36,218 nucleotides of DNA from Ardenticatenaceae bacterium (GTDB taxonomy: Bacteria; Chloroflexota; Anaerolineae; Promineifilales; Promineifilaceae). Location of the stretch: assembly GCA_027054335.1 (NCBI GenBank), contig JALUPA010000162.1, positions 1 to 36,218 on the forward strand. Direction: 5' to 3'. Numbering within the stretch: position 1 is the stretch's first letter; every line of letters starts with the position of its first letter. A model generated the notes under the pieces. That model saw only the letters and a program-made list of their open reading frames with translations, was not told the DNA's origin and ran no database searches. The position numbers and the translations under genes are program-made. This document shows, piece after piece, positions 8,698-18,339 of this stretch.

Positions 8698-9582
8698 TCA
8701 GGCCAGCAGGGTTATTTTCTCCGGCAGCACGATACATTCTATGGAAGTGAGCGATTCGGAAATGATTTCGCCGTCAGCATGAGCGGGCGTACCGGGTTGG
8801 CTTTTGATGAGGATGCGGGAAGAACGGCCGTAAACCACATCCTTATGCCCAATGTGCGCGCGCCGCATCAATTTCAGCAAGATATTTACGACTGTCAACT
8901 TCGATACTTCCGGTACCATCACATAATCCAGCAAGCCGTCAGCCACCTGGGCATCCGGGGCCATGTAAAAACCGCCGCTGCGCGGCCCGTTGCAGACGGA
9001 GAGCAGATACACTGGCCCATCGTAACCGCCGCCATCCCAGGTGACTTGCATTTGCCAGGCGCGTAATTTGCGCAACGCTTGCAGCATGGCGGCCACGTAA
9101 CGCATTTCCCCTTTGATGCGCTGGATTTTGATATGTTCCAGCGTGACCATCGGTTCCATGGCCACGGCGCAGGTGTTGATGAAGTACCGTTCGTTAATTT
9201 TGCCGCAATCAATCAGACGGGCACGGCCGTTGGCAATAAGTTGCGCCGCTTCCGTCAAATCCAGCGGGATGCCGACGGCGTGACAAAAGTCATTGGCTGA
9301 CCCCAGAGGCAACGCGCCAAAGGGGACGGTAGGATTGTCGCCGGCAGCCTGTACCAGCCCATTGATCACTTCATTCAGCGTCCCTTCGCCGCCGGCGGCT
9401 ACCACGGCATCGTACCCTTGGGATACGGCCGTAGCCGCTAACTCAATTGCCTCGCCGGCCCCGGAGGTTTGGGCAATATCCGGGGTAAGACCTACGGCCG
9501 TTAACGCCGTCTCCACCTCCGGCAGACGAGACCCGGCCCGCCACCGGTTTGCATAGGGATTGAGAATTACCTTAACTTTCAT
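8698..9582 (-). CDS. Diacylglycerol/lipid kinase family protein (YegS/DagK-like)
   Basis: VKVILNPYANRW, VAAGGEGTLNEVINGL, FGALPLGSANDFCHAVGIP. Confidence 0.92.
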   Translation of the reverse strand: MKVKVILNPYANRWRAGSRLPEVETALTAVGLTPDIAQTSGAGEAIELAATAVSQGYDAVVAAGGEGTLNEVINGLVQAAGDNPTVPFGALPLGSANDFCHAVGIPLDLTEAAQLIANGRARLIDCGKINERYFINTCAVAMEPMVTLEHIKIQRIKGEMRYVAAMLQALRKLRAWQMQVTWDGGGYDGPVYLLSVCNGPRSGGFYMAPDAQVADGLLDYVMVPEVSKLTVVNILLKLMRRAHIGHKDVVYGRSSRILIKSQPGTPAHADGEIISESLTSIECIVLPEKITLLA

Positions 9583-10303
9583 GTGTTACCCAGCCCAAAC
9601 CTTCTCGTAAAAATTGGGGTTTATTGGTGATAAGGCCATTCACCCCCAAATCAAGTAAACGCTGTGCTTCTACCGGATCATCTATCGCCCAGGTATGCAC
9701 CCGCCAGCCATGTTTACGCGCCCAGGCCATATACGCTTCATCCACCAGTGTGTGTTTGGGGTGATGGGCTTCCGCTTTGGCCAGCAGATATTTATATTTG
9801 AACTGCTTCTTGTACCAGATGTGGGCCACCATTGTCTGCGGCGTTAAATGCTGCCGCGCCCGGCGCACCATGAGTGGGTTGAATGAGGAAACCAGGACCT
9901 GACTGGCCAGATTGTGCGCCTGAATCCGGTCGGCTACGGCCGTTGCCAGACCATTCGCATCCACTGTAAAAGGCTTTAATTCCACATTGTACAAAATGCC
10001 TGACCCCATCATTTCAAACAACTCATCCAAGGTGGGGATTGCTTGGCCCATACCGGCGTCCAACGTTTGCAATTCCGCCACTGTCATATCCGAGACTTTG
10101 CCGCTGCCATTTGTGGTGCGGTCCACTGTTGTGTCGTGAATGATGACGACACGGCCGTCGGCCGATAACTGCACATCCAACTCAATCCCGTCAGCCCCTT
10201 GCTCCTGAGCCAGGGTAAACGCGGCCAACGTATTTTCCGGCGCATCCGCGCTGGCTCCGCGGTGTCCAATTATCAGGGGGCGGGAGAAAGATAACCAGTC
10301 CAT
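9572..10303 (-). CDS. Glycerophosphodiester phosphodiesterase
   Basis: PLIIGHRGASADAPENTLAAFTLAQEQGADGIELDVQLSADGRVVIIHDTTVDRTTNGSG. Overlaps the next gene by 11 bp. Confidence 0.95.
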   Translation of the reverse strand: MDWLSFSRPLIIGHRGASADAPENTLAAFTLAQEQGADGIELDVQLSADGRVVIIHDTTVDRTTNGSGKVSDMTVAELQTLDAGMGQAIPTLDELFEMMGSGILYNVELKPFTVDANGLATAVADRIQAHNLASQVLVSSFNPLMVRRARQHLTPQTMVAHIWYKKQFKYKYLLAKAEAHHPKHTLVDEAYMAWARKHGWRVHTWAIDDPVEAQRLLDLGVNGLITNKPQFLREGLGWVTHES

Positions 10304-10317
10304 AAAGAGATTGGAGA

Positions 10318-11634
10318 TTATAATTCCACGAAATACGAATCTGCCGCCCGATCAATCAAATTTTTTGTCAATTGAGGTTCGACGCCCAGATAATCGGCAA
10401 TATCCATCAATTGTTCAATCAAATCACGCGGGTGGTTGGCCCGGAGTTTCTGGTTACGCCGCACATAATACTCTTGCAGCAAATAACGGACGCTTTGCTC
10501 CTCATACGTAATCCCATTCATTTCACACACATGTTTAAAAATTTTGCGATACCCATCAAATGACGGTGATTTCACCTCAATCTTGTGCCGAATACGCCGC
10601 AAAAACGCCTCATCCACCAAATCTCGTGGCGGCAAATTCGTGGAAAATACAATCAGCACCTCAAACGGCACTTCCATCTTGCGGCCTGTGTGCAAAGCCA
10701 GAAAGTCAATCTGCTTTTCCATCGGTACAATCCAGCGGTTCAACAGATCGCGCGGGCGCACCTGCTGCCGGCCGAAGTCATCAATCAGGAACATACCCCC
10801 ATTTGCCTTCATCTGAAACGGCGCTTCGTAATACTTGTTCACGGGATCATAGTTTAATTCCAGACCATCCAGCGTTAGTTCCCCGCCTACGGTAATAACC
10901 GGCCGTTTAATGCGTAGCCAGCGTGCATCTCCGCGACGGCTGCCCAAAGAAGCCGTCGTCATTTTCGGATGCGCTTCCGGCACAGCAATATGGTTGATCT
11001 CATCGAACACTTTGATGATTTGCGAATCTACCTCAATGGCATAGGGAATATACATATCATCTGTCAAAATCATACGGCCGATACTTTCTGCAATGGTCGT
11101 CTTGCCGTTGCCGGGAGGGCCATAGAGAAAAATGGATTTGCCTGAATTAGCCGCCGGGCCTATCTTGTCCAGCATAGCATCTTCCAGCACCAGATGAGAA
11201 AGCGCCTGGCGAATGCGGGCCGGATTAACCTGGAGCCGCTTGCCTCCTTGGGCCTTGATGGCTGCCACATAATCTTCCCAGGGTACCGGCGCCGGCCCCA
11301 CATAAGTTGTGCGCTCCAACTGTTCGCGGGCCCGCGCTGCTCCTTTGTTGGTGATGAGATATTGGTAAGTTGCTGCTCCCAAACCGCCAGAACCTTTTAC
11401 TTCACACATCTGCTCCCGTTTCAGAAAATCCATTAAGGGGCTGACCACAGTGGCAAAAGGCAGGTGCATATATTCGGCAATGTCATGCCCGGTAAGCTGC
11501 CCCCGAAAATACATAAATTTAAGCGCCAGGTCTTGTAAAAATCCCTGGCTTAAACCGGTATCTTCAATGCTGGATACCGGCGCAGGTTCCCAATCAGATG
11601 CAATCGAGCCAGTTCCAATGGTATGTGTTGTCAT
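10318..11634 (-). CDS. AAA+ ATPase with N-terminal winged-helix-like region
   Basis: 438 aa; Walker A FLYGPPGNGKTTIAESI, Walker B-like GMFLIDDFGRQ, LIVFSTNLPPRDLVDEAFLRRIRHKIEV. Confidence 0.85.
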   Translation of the reverse strand: MTTHTIGTGSIASDWEPAPVSSIEDTGLSQGFLQDLALKFMYFRGQLTGHDIAEYMHLPFATVVSPLMDFLKREQMCEVKGSGGLGAATYQYLITNKGAARAREQLERTTYVGPAPVPWEDYVAAIKAQGGKRLQVNPARIRQALSHLVLEDAMLDKIGPAANSGKSIFLYGPPGNGKTTIAESIGRMILTDDMYIPYAIEVDSQIIKVFDEINHIAVPEAHPKMTTASLGSRRGDARWLRIKRPVITVGGELTLDGLELNYDPVNKYYEAPFQMKANGGMFLIDDFGRQQVRPRDLLNRWIVPMEKQIDFLALHTGRKMEVPFEVLIVFSTNLPPRDLVDEAFLRRIRHKIEVKSPSFDGYRKIFKHVCEMNGITYEEQSVRYLLQEYYVRRNQKLRANHPRDLIEQLMDIADYLGVEPQLTKNLIDRAADSYFVEL

Positions 11635-11763
11635 GGCTTTTTCTCCCGTACTACCGGCAAAAAATTCATAGCTGGTGGCGGATGATTAATGGTTGATACA
11701 AATCACTAACCACTAACCGCGCATTTGACCAATCTTTTAACTACTGTACCTCATTATACCAGA

Positions 11764-13176
11764 TTATGTTATCTCTTGAACCTGAATTAAATTAGTCCGT
11801 CCCCGTGCGCCAAACGGAATACCGGCCGTAACCACCAGCCGGTCACCTTTATTCAAGCCAAACGGCCGCATTGCTTCAGCCGTTTTGTTCAGCATTTCAT
11901 CCGTATCTTCAAAATCAGCCACAATAATACATTCTACTCCCCATACCAAGGTCAGTTGGCGTTGCGTTTCCAGTTGGGGAGAAACGGCCATAATCGGGGT
12001 GATGGGCCGGTGGCGGGCAATTTGGCGTGCCGTGTGCCCGGACATGGTTGTGCTGACAATGGCTCGCGCCGCCACCTGCTCCGCTACATTACAGGCTGCC
12101 GCGCTAATTGCCTGAGTAATTGAAGTGGAGTTGACGATTTCTGCCTGACGTCTGATCCGCCAGGTGTCGTAAGGAAATTCTCCTTCCGTGATTTCGGCAA
12201 TGTGGCGCATCATCAAAACTGATTCCACGGGAAAACGACCGGAAGCAGATTCGTTGGACAGCATCACAGCGTCTGTCCCGTCCAGAATAGCGTTGGCTAC
12301 ATCACTGGCTTCTGCTCGTGTGGGCCGAGGATGGTTCACCATAGATTGCAGCATTTGGGTGGCGGTGATGACCGGCTTGCCCACTTTGTTGCAGCAGCGG
12401 ATGATCCGTTTTTGCAGCAGCGGCACTTCCTGGGGCAGGACTTCTATCCCCAAATCACCCCGCGCCACCATCATGCCATCGGCCGTGTCCCGGATTTCCT
12501 CCAAATTGTCGATGGCTTCTTTTTTCTCAATTTTGGCAATGATGGGAATGGCTGCATTATCTTCGGCCATCAGCGCCCGCAGTTCGTCTATATCTACGGC
12601 CGTGCGCACAAACGAAAGCGCCACGTAATCCAATTTTAGCTCACAAATTAGCTTCAGGTCTACCCGGTCCTTTTCCGTGATACTGGAAATGGGCAGTTCC
12701 GTACCGGGAACATTGACCCCCTTGCGCGATTCCAGCAGGCCGGCCACCGTGGTAATACAAAGCAGCGTATCCCCCCGCTTTTCCGCTACCGAAAACTCTA
12801 CCTCTCCGTCGCCAATTACCAGCTTGGCGCCCGGTTCAATCACTTCAATCACATCGGGGTGCGGGAAATGGATCATGGCCGGCTGACCCCGGTGCGGCGT
12901 CAAAACCACCTCATCTCCCAGAGAGAGGTGGATGCCGCCTGTTTTCACTTGACCGAGGCGTAATTTGGGGCCTTGTAAATCACCCAGAATTCCCAGTACC
13001 TGACCTTCAGCCTGGGCTACTTGGCGCAGCGTGGTTACAGTGGCGCGGTGGCTTTCGTGGTCGCCGTGAGAAAAATTAATGCGGGCTACAGTCATACCCG
13101 CTGCTAACATTTTACGAATCGTTTCCGGGTCGTTTGAGGCTGGCCCGATGGTAGCTACGATTTTTGTCCGAGGCAT
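11764..13176 (-). CDS. pyk: Pyruvate kinase
   Basis: MPRTKIVATIGPASNDPETI...VARINFSHGDHE...IIAKIEKKEAIDNLEEI...MVARGDLGIEV...PVITATQML...DGTDAVMLSNESASG. Confidence 0.98.
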   Translation of the reverse strand: MPRTKIVATIGPASNDPETIRKMLAAGMTVARINFSHGDHESHRATVTTLRQVAQAEGQVLGILGDLQGPKLRLGQVKTGGIHLSLGDEVVLTPHRGQPAMIHFPHPDVIEVIEPGAKLVIGDGEVEFSVAEKRGDTLLCITTVAGLLESRKGVNVPGTELPISSITEKDRVDLKLICELKLDYVALSFVRTAVDIDELRALMAEDNAAIPIIAKIEKKEAIDNLEEIRDTADGMMVARGDLGIEVLPQEVPLLQKRIIRCCNKVGKPVITATQMLQSMVNHPRPTRAEASDVANAILDGTDAVMLSNESASGRFPVESVLMMRHIAEITEGEFPYDTWRIRRQAEIVNSTSITQAISAAACNVAEQVAARAIVSTTMSGHTARQIARHRPITPIMAVSPQLETQRQLTLVWGVECIIVADFEDTDEMLNKTAEAMRPFGLNKGDRLVVTAGIPFGARGRTNLIQVQEIT

Positions 13177-13310
13177 TTGTCATCTCAATTATCCGGATTC
13201 ACTGTCCGGCCATATAGTTTCTCAATTGTGTTGGTTTTCAATGCCAATAACCCATCTTGCCGGAAATAGTTTCTGGTAGAAGTGAACCCACCTGTTTACC
13301 CAGTTTCATA

Positions 13311-13354
13311 CCCCTCAAGTCCCCGGCGCTTGGGAAGTACCGGGACTTGAGGGG
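13311..13354. repeat. Intergenic hairpin CCCCTCAAGTCCC .. GGGACTTGAGGGG
   Basis: 13-bp perfect arms (13311-13323 / 13342-13354). Confidence 0.8.
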
Positions 13355-13360
13355 CATAAA

Positions 13361-13401
13361 AGGAAAAAGGGACATTGCCGCTATAAGATTGGCAACGTCC
13401 C
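13361..13401 (-). terminator. Intrinsic terminator of gene 13431-14489
   Basis: Minus strand GGGACGTTGCC..GGCAATGTCCC (one G-U pair) followed by TTTTTCCTTTT. Confidence 0.8.
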
Positions 13402-13430
13402 TATAAATGTCTGAATTCTCTTACCACCGA

Positions 13431-14489
13431 TTAGTCTACCGGTTTGAGAGCAATTTGAATGTCATCATCTTCCATGCGCGTTACATTGAGCTGAATAGCG
13501 CTTGATTCTTCAAAGTTTTCTTCCAACCATAAATGTACGGGTGAACTTAGCACCAGCCGGGCCATATTATGTGGCTGTAACCGCCAGACTGAGCAACCTT
13601 TATCATATATCCCATCATAATAAACAGTTACCGGCCGGGTTTCGGTGCGGGAGTTGATGGCAAAGTAGGGCCAATGTTCCGTTGTCATGTTGATAAAACC
13701 ACGGCGCAAATGTAACGGTTTCAATTCGGCAATGTAGACAAAACCATCTTCGCCCAGTGGTTGATACTCTGGAATAGCCGCCGTTTTCTTTACAGTTTTC
13801 TTTTTAACCGCTTTTTTACGTTTCTTGCCGGTTTTTCCCGTCAGCAAATTCATAACTGGCAGTAAAGCGTCTACTTGGTCACCCATTACCGACACTACGG
13901 CCCGAGACATTGCCGCAATTTGTTCTGATGGGAAGCGCCGGCTTAAGTAAATGGGCGTTACCCATTTGGGTTCACTGTTTAGATACGCTGTTTTCTCAAA
14001 CAGTTCAGCGGCCGTTTCCTGATCCAGCTTTACCAAACCATCCTTAAACAAATCGGCATAATGAGAAACTTCCTGCGTTTCTTCATCAATTTGCATTTGC
14101 TGCACGCGCAATGACCATTCTGTGCCCAGCTCTGTAATGACCCGGTGAGCCATAGTTGGTTGGGTGACGGCCATTTTCAAGCCTTTGTTCAATACGGTTT
14201 TGTCTGTCAAGACCAACTGCATTTCCAAACTCATGGGCCGGGCATAAAACAGGATGTGAATATCGCTGTCTACATCTTCACTGGCTGCCAGATAAACACA
14301 TTGTTCCGCCCGGTTCAGCCCGGAAAAAGGTAATTCCTGGCGCGTTTTGGAAGATAAGGATCCATGCAGTTCATGGATGAACATTTCCATTTGGTCCAAG
14401 GCATAATTGATTGCGGTTTCTTCGCCCGCCCAGCTAAAAGCGGTAAAAACAGGCATAGTAAGACCTGTAAATTGAGTAGTTGCTGCCAT
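13431..14489 (-). CDS. Hypothetical protein with Lys-rich linker, no family recognised
   Basis: 352 aa, long ORF with plausible composition; internal KTGKKRKKAVKKKTVKKTA. Confidence 0.75.
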   Translation of the reverse strand: MAATTQFTGLTMPVFTAFSWAGEETAINYALDQMEMFIHELHGSLSSKTRQELPFSGLNRAEQCVYLAASEDVDSDIHILFYARPMSLEMQLVLTDKTVLNKGLKMAVTQPTMAHRVITELGTEWSLRVQQMQIDEETQEVSHYADLFKDGLVKLDQETAAELFEKTAYLNSEPKWVTPIYLSRRFPSEQIAAMSRAVVSVMGDQVDALLPVMNLLTGKTGKKRKKAVKKKTVKKTAAIPEYQPLGEDGFVYIAELKPLHLRRGFINMTTEHWPYFAINSRTETRPVTVYYDGIYDKGCSVWRLQPHNMARLVLSSPVHLWLEENFEESSAIQLNVTRMEDDDIQIALKPVD

Positions 14490-14584
14490 TTTTTACATTC
14501 CTTGCGTTCGTCTTATTGAATGGTTTTTAACAGGGGTTGTTGATGAGGATTCCCGTTTAATGTCACCTCTATTTATATCCCAGC

Positions 14585-15832
14585 TTAGATATTAGTCAAG
14601 TTTGGAATCATTTCTACAGCCATCGCCACCGCCTCGCCGCCGCCCAGACACAAGGCGGCAATGCCCCGGCGCAGACCCCGATTTTGCAAAGCATACAGCA
14701 GCGTTACCAGCACCCGCGCCCCGCTGGCTCCCAGAGGGTGCCCCAGAGCGATGGCCCCGCCGTTTACATTCACCTTGCCCCAATCCCAGTTGTAACCGGC
14801 CTGGGTCAATTCTGCGCCGTTAGCTAACACCTGGGAGGAGAATGCCTCATTTAGCTCAATCAAATCCACCTCGTCCAGCGTCCAACCCACCTGTTTCAGC
14901 AGGCGGGGGATGGCTTTGGCGGGGGCGGCGAATAACCACTGCGGGTTTACGGCTGCCAGCGTGTACCCCACGATCCGGGCCATTGGCTTGACGCCTTGTC
15001 GTGCTGCTTCTGCCTGGCTGGTGATGACCAGGGCGGCGGCGCCGTCATTCAGGCCAGGCGCATTACCGGCCGTTACCACACCGTCCTTCTCGAACGCAGG
15101 CGGCAGTTTGGCTAACAGTTCCAGGCTGGTCGTTACTTCATACCCATCGTCAAAAAAGTTGGCCCGAATAGATTCGTCTTTGTCTATCACAATCGTACTC
15201 TGGCGTGTTTTGATTTCTACAGGGACGACTTCATCCCGGAAGTAGCCGTTGCATGTAGCCGCGGCCGCCTTCTCATGGCTTTTCAGAGAAAAATTATCCA
15301 TCTCCTCGCGGCTGATTGCAAATTGGCGGGCGATAAATTCGGCAGCGTTGCCCATGGGCCATTCCTGAAAGGAACACCACAAGCCGTCGGTCATCAGCGA
15401 ATCTTTTAGTTGAGCATCGCCAAAGCGCAAACCCTGGCGGGCTTTGGGCAGCAGGTAAGGGGCGTTGCTCATGCTTTCCATGCCCCCAGCCACAAATACG
15501 GCCGCTTCCCCGGCTTTGATGCTGTTGGCTGCCAGCATGACGGCCTTGAGGCCGGAGCCGCATACTTTGTTGACGGTAGTGGCCCCTACCGTGTCCGGCA
15601 ATCCACCGCGCAGGGCAGCTTGCCGCGCCGGGGCCTGCCCCACACCGGCCGAAACTACGTTGCCCATTATCACTTCATACACGCTGCGGGGATCAATACC
15701 GGAACGGGTGACGGCCGTTTCCACCGCAATCGCCCCCAAATCCGTCGCCGACTTTCCCAACAGCCCCCCGTTAAACCGGCCCGTCGGCGTCCGAGCCGCG
15801 CTCAAAATAACAACTTCATTATTTGTACTCAT
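14585..15832 (-). CDS. Acetyl-CoA acetyltransferase / thiolase
   Basis: [84 protein letters not shown]. Start likely at MSTNNEV (15832). Confidence 0.96.
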   Translation of the reverse strand: MSTNNEVVILSAARTPTGRFNGGLLGKSATDLGAIAVETAVTRSGIDPRSVYEVIMGNVVSAGVGQAPARQAALRGGLPDTVGATTVNKVCGSGLKAVMLAANSIKAGEAAVFVAGGMESMSNAPYLLPKARQGLRFGDAQLKDSLMTDGLWCSFQEWPMGNAAEFIARQFAISREEMDNFSLKSHEKAAAATCNGYFRDEVVPVEIKTRQSTIVIDKDESIRANFFDDGYEVTTSLELLAKLPPAFEKDGVVTAGNAPGLNDGAAALVITSQAEAARQGVKPMARIVGYTLAAVNPQWLFAAPAKAIPRLLKQVGWTLDEVDLIELNEAFSSQVLANGAELTQAGYNWDWGKVNVNGGAIALGHPLGASGARVLVTLLYALQNRGLRRGIAALCLGGGEAVAMAVEMIPNLTNI

Positions 15833-15872
15833 TGTTAGCACCTCGTTCAGTTAGAAATGTGGGCAGTGATCT

Positions 15873-15927
15873 GTGATACGTGATGCGTGATGCGTGCCCA
15901 TTGTCACGTATCACGCATCACGCATCA
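15873..15927. repeat. TGATRCG micro-tandem repeat followed by its inversion
   Basis: gtgatacgtgatgcgtgatgcgtg (15873-15896) and cacgtatcacgcatcacgcatca (15905-15927). Confidence 0.9.
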
Positions 15928-16821
15928 ATATATTTCCGGCACAAACGTCTGCTCCGTAATCGGCGGCCGGATGTAATCTTTGTTTTCTTCACGCGGCGGC
16001 AGTTCGATGGGTGGTGGCGTGATGTCTTCGTAGGGAATCCGGCTGAGGATGTGAGTAATGCAGTTCAGCCGCATCCGCTTCTTGTCGTCGGCATTGACTA
16101 CGTACCAAGGCGCTTGCTTGATATCGGTGTAATCAAACATGCGGTCTTTGGCCTTGGAGTATTCTACCCAGCGCCGCCGGTCTTCCAAATCCATCGGACT
16201 GAGCTTCCACCGTTTGTACGGCGTATATACCCGCGCCTGAAAACGCCGCTCCTGTTCTTCATCGCTGACGGAAAACCAGTATTTGAGGAGAATGATACCA
16301 GAACGCACCAGCATTCGCTCAAACTGAGGGCAGGAGCGCAAAAATTCCCGGTACTGTTCCTCCGTACAAAAGCCCATCACGGGTTCCACCAAAGCGCGGT
16401 TGTACCAACTGCGGTCAAACAAAACGATCTCTCCGGCAGCGGGCAAGTGGGCCACGTATCGCTGAAACCACCATTGGGTGCGTTCCCGGTCGCTGGGCTT
16501 GGGCAGAGCCACTACGCGCACAATGCGGGGATTGGTACGTTCGGTGATGCGCTTGATGACGCCCCCTTTGCCGGCCCCGCTGCGTCCTTCAAATACAATG
16601 ATGACGCGCAACCCCTGTTCGGCCACCCAGTATTGCAGATTGACCAGTTCTGCTTGTAAGCGGGCTAACTGTTCTTCGTAATAGGCTGTTTTGAGCTTGC
16701 CGTTTTTTTTGTAGACGGGCGGTTCGGGGGGCAGTAAATGTTCGGTAATGCCCTCGGCAATAAAGGGCGCATAGGCGTCTGCTACGGCCGTAGCCCCTTT
16801 GTGCTTCTTATTCTTTGGCAT
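15925..16821 (-). CDS. ppk2: Polyphosphate kinase 2 family protein
   Basis: VIIVFEGRSGAGKGGVIKRITERTNPRIVRVVALPKPSDRERTQWWFQRYVAHLPAAGEIVLFDRSWYNRALVEPVMGFC. Confidence 0.97.
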   Translation of the reverse strand: MPKNKKHKGATAVADAYAPFIAEGITEHLLPPEPPVYKKNGKLKTAYYEEQLARLQAELVNLQYWVAEQGLRVIIVFEGRSGAGKGGVIKRITERTNPRIVRVVALPKPSDRERTQWWFQRYVAHLPAAGEIVLFDRSWYNRALVEPVMGFCTEEQYREFLRSCPQFERMLVRSGIILLKYWFSVSDEEQERRFQARVYTPYKRWKLSPMDLEDRRRWVEYSKAKDRMFDYTDIKQAPWYVVNADDKKRMRLNCITHILSRIPYEDITPPPIELPPREENKDYIRPPITEQTFVPEIY

Positions 16822-16835
16822 AGCGCCTCCTTTGT

Positions 16836-16879
16836 TAGTCGGTCGGATAGTCGAATAGTCAAGTAGTTGAGTAGTCGGG
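16836..16879. repeat. AGTCGRAT / AGTAGT micro-tandem spacer repeat
   Basis: agtcggtcggatagtcgaatagtcaagtagttgagtagtcggg, quasi-period of about 8. Confidence 0.75.
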
Positions 16880-16903
16880 CGTTTTCGTCACCTTTTCACC
16901 CTG

Positions 16904-18001
16904 TCATCCAACCGTAATCAATTCCTTCGTAAACGTCGTCAAGACCCGGACCCCATCTTCTATTACTACCACGTCATCCTCGATGCGTACCCCGCCCCGT
17001 TCTGGTAAGTAGATGCCCGGTTCGACCGTAAAGACATTGCCGGGGCGCAGCGGTTCCGTATAGCCCTGCATCATAAAAGGTGGTTCATGCACTTCCACGC
17101 CCAGGCCGTGTCCAGTGCGGTGGATGAAGTAGTTGCTATAGCCGGCCTGGGTAATAACGGCGCGAGCGGCCGTATCCACCTCTTCCCCCGTCGCCCCGGG
17201 CCGGGCGGCAGCAATACCGGCAGTGTTGGCTTGATTTACCACGTCGTACACGCGGTGTAGTTCTGCGTCAATCTCACCCACGGCAAAAGTGCGGGTGATG
17301 TCGGAAGGATAGCCGTCTGCGATACAGCCCCAATCTATCACCAGCAGATCGCCGGATTGCAACGGCCGTTCCGTAGGCACAGCATGAGGCGAAGCCCCGT
17401 TAGGGCCGGTCGAAACAATCGGGCCAAAAGCCATTACCTCTGCCCCTTCTTCATATTGAAGCTGCGTTAACCTGGCTGCTACCTGCTTTTCCGTCATCCC
17501 CATTTTGAGTTGGGGAAGCAGCCGCTTCATCGCCCGTTCTGATATGCCGATGGCCCGTTCCATAGCAGCAATTTCGGCCGGGTCTTTCGTCAGACGCAGG
17601 GCCATGACGAGAGGTTCGGCCTGAACTGTGCGTAGACCAGGAGCGTACTCTTGCAGTAGTTCATATTCCAGCACCCGCATATGCAGGGATTCCACAGCCC
17701 ACAGGCTGCCGGACAAATTCAATTGAGCGGCAGCTTGCCGGAAAGCGCCGGCATAGCCTGTTTCATCGCTCCAGCCAAAAATGCGTTCCGGCAGAATACC
17801 GGCCGCTTCCGCCTTCATGGCTTCCAGGTTAGGGATAACGATAGCCGGTACACCGTCGGCCGGATAGAAAAGGACAATCGGCCGTTCGCTGAGATGGGAA
17901 TGGATGCCGCTGAGGTAGACCATATTTGGCCCCGGCACCAGGGCTACGCCATCCAGGCCGTGTTCTTGTATTTGTCGGTTCAATTTTTGGATTCGGTTCA
18001 T
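16904..18001 (-). CDS. Xaa-Pro peptidase family protein (M24)
   Basis: LLVIDWGCIADGYPSDITRTFAVG, HRTGHGLGVEVHEPP, NVFTVEPGIYLPERGGVRIEDDVVV. Confidence 0.95.
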   Translation of the reverse strand: MNRIQKLNRQIQEHGLDGVALVPGPNMVYLSGIHSHLSERPIVLFYPADGVPAIVIPNLEAMKAEAAGILPERIFGWSDETGYAGAFRQAAAQLNLSGSLWAVESLHMRVLEYELLQEYAPGLRTVQAEPLVMALRLTKDPAEIAAMERAIGISERAMKRLLPQLKMGMTEKQVAARLTQLQYEEGAEVMAFGPIVSTGPNGASPHAVPTERPLQSGDLLVIDWGCIADGYPSDITRTFAVGEIDAELHRVYDVVNQANTAGIAAARPGATGEEVDTAARAVITQAGYSNYFIHRTGHGLGVEVHEPPFMMQGYTEPLRPGNVFTVEPGIYLPERGGVRIEDDVVVIEDGVRVLTTFTKELITVG

Positions 18002-18108
18002 GGGAATTACACCTGTTACGGCTGGGCCACAATTGAAAAGGCATTGCCGGAGATGACATTATGTAAATTTTTGAACGCAGATTAACGCAGATAATATGGA
18101 ATAGCGTT

Positions 18109-18333
18109 TCAGGCAATGCCTGCGAGCATACTTTCCGCTTCATGTGGTATATCAATCAGCACAAAGTATGACGCCGGGTACAAATAATCTTCACCTGTTT
18201 CATCTATAATTCGCAGGTAACGGCTTCGCGCAGCCGATTCATCAGAAAGCACTTGATATACCATGCGAACCTTCAGATCATCTTCGTATCCGCTGTTATC
18301 AATACAAATTGCAAACTGGTTTTTATTATCCAT
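18109..18333 (-). CDS. Small conserved-type hypothetical protein (MDNKNQFAICIDNSGYEDDL...ESGEDYLYP-like)
   Basis: 74 aa ORF directly downstream of 18340-18574. Resembles, from memory, small proteins common in cyanobacteria and Chloroflexota. Confidence 0.7.
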   Translation of the reverse strand: MDNKNQFAICIDNSGYEDDLKVRMVYQVLSDESAARSRYLRIIDETGEDYLYPASYFVLIDIPHEAESMLAGIA

Positions 18334-18339
18334 ATTTGT

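Noticed and set aside
15880-16659. 259-aa plus-strand ORF
   Set aside because: Antisense to ppk2 and starts within the micro-repeat; no recognisable motif.
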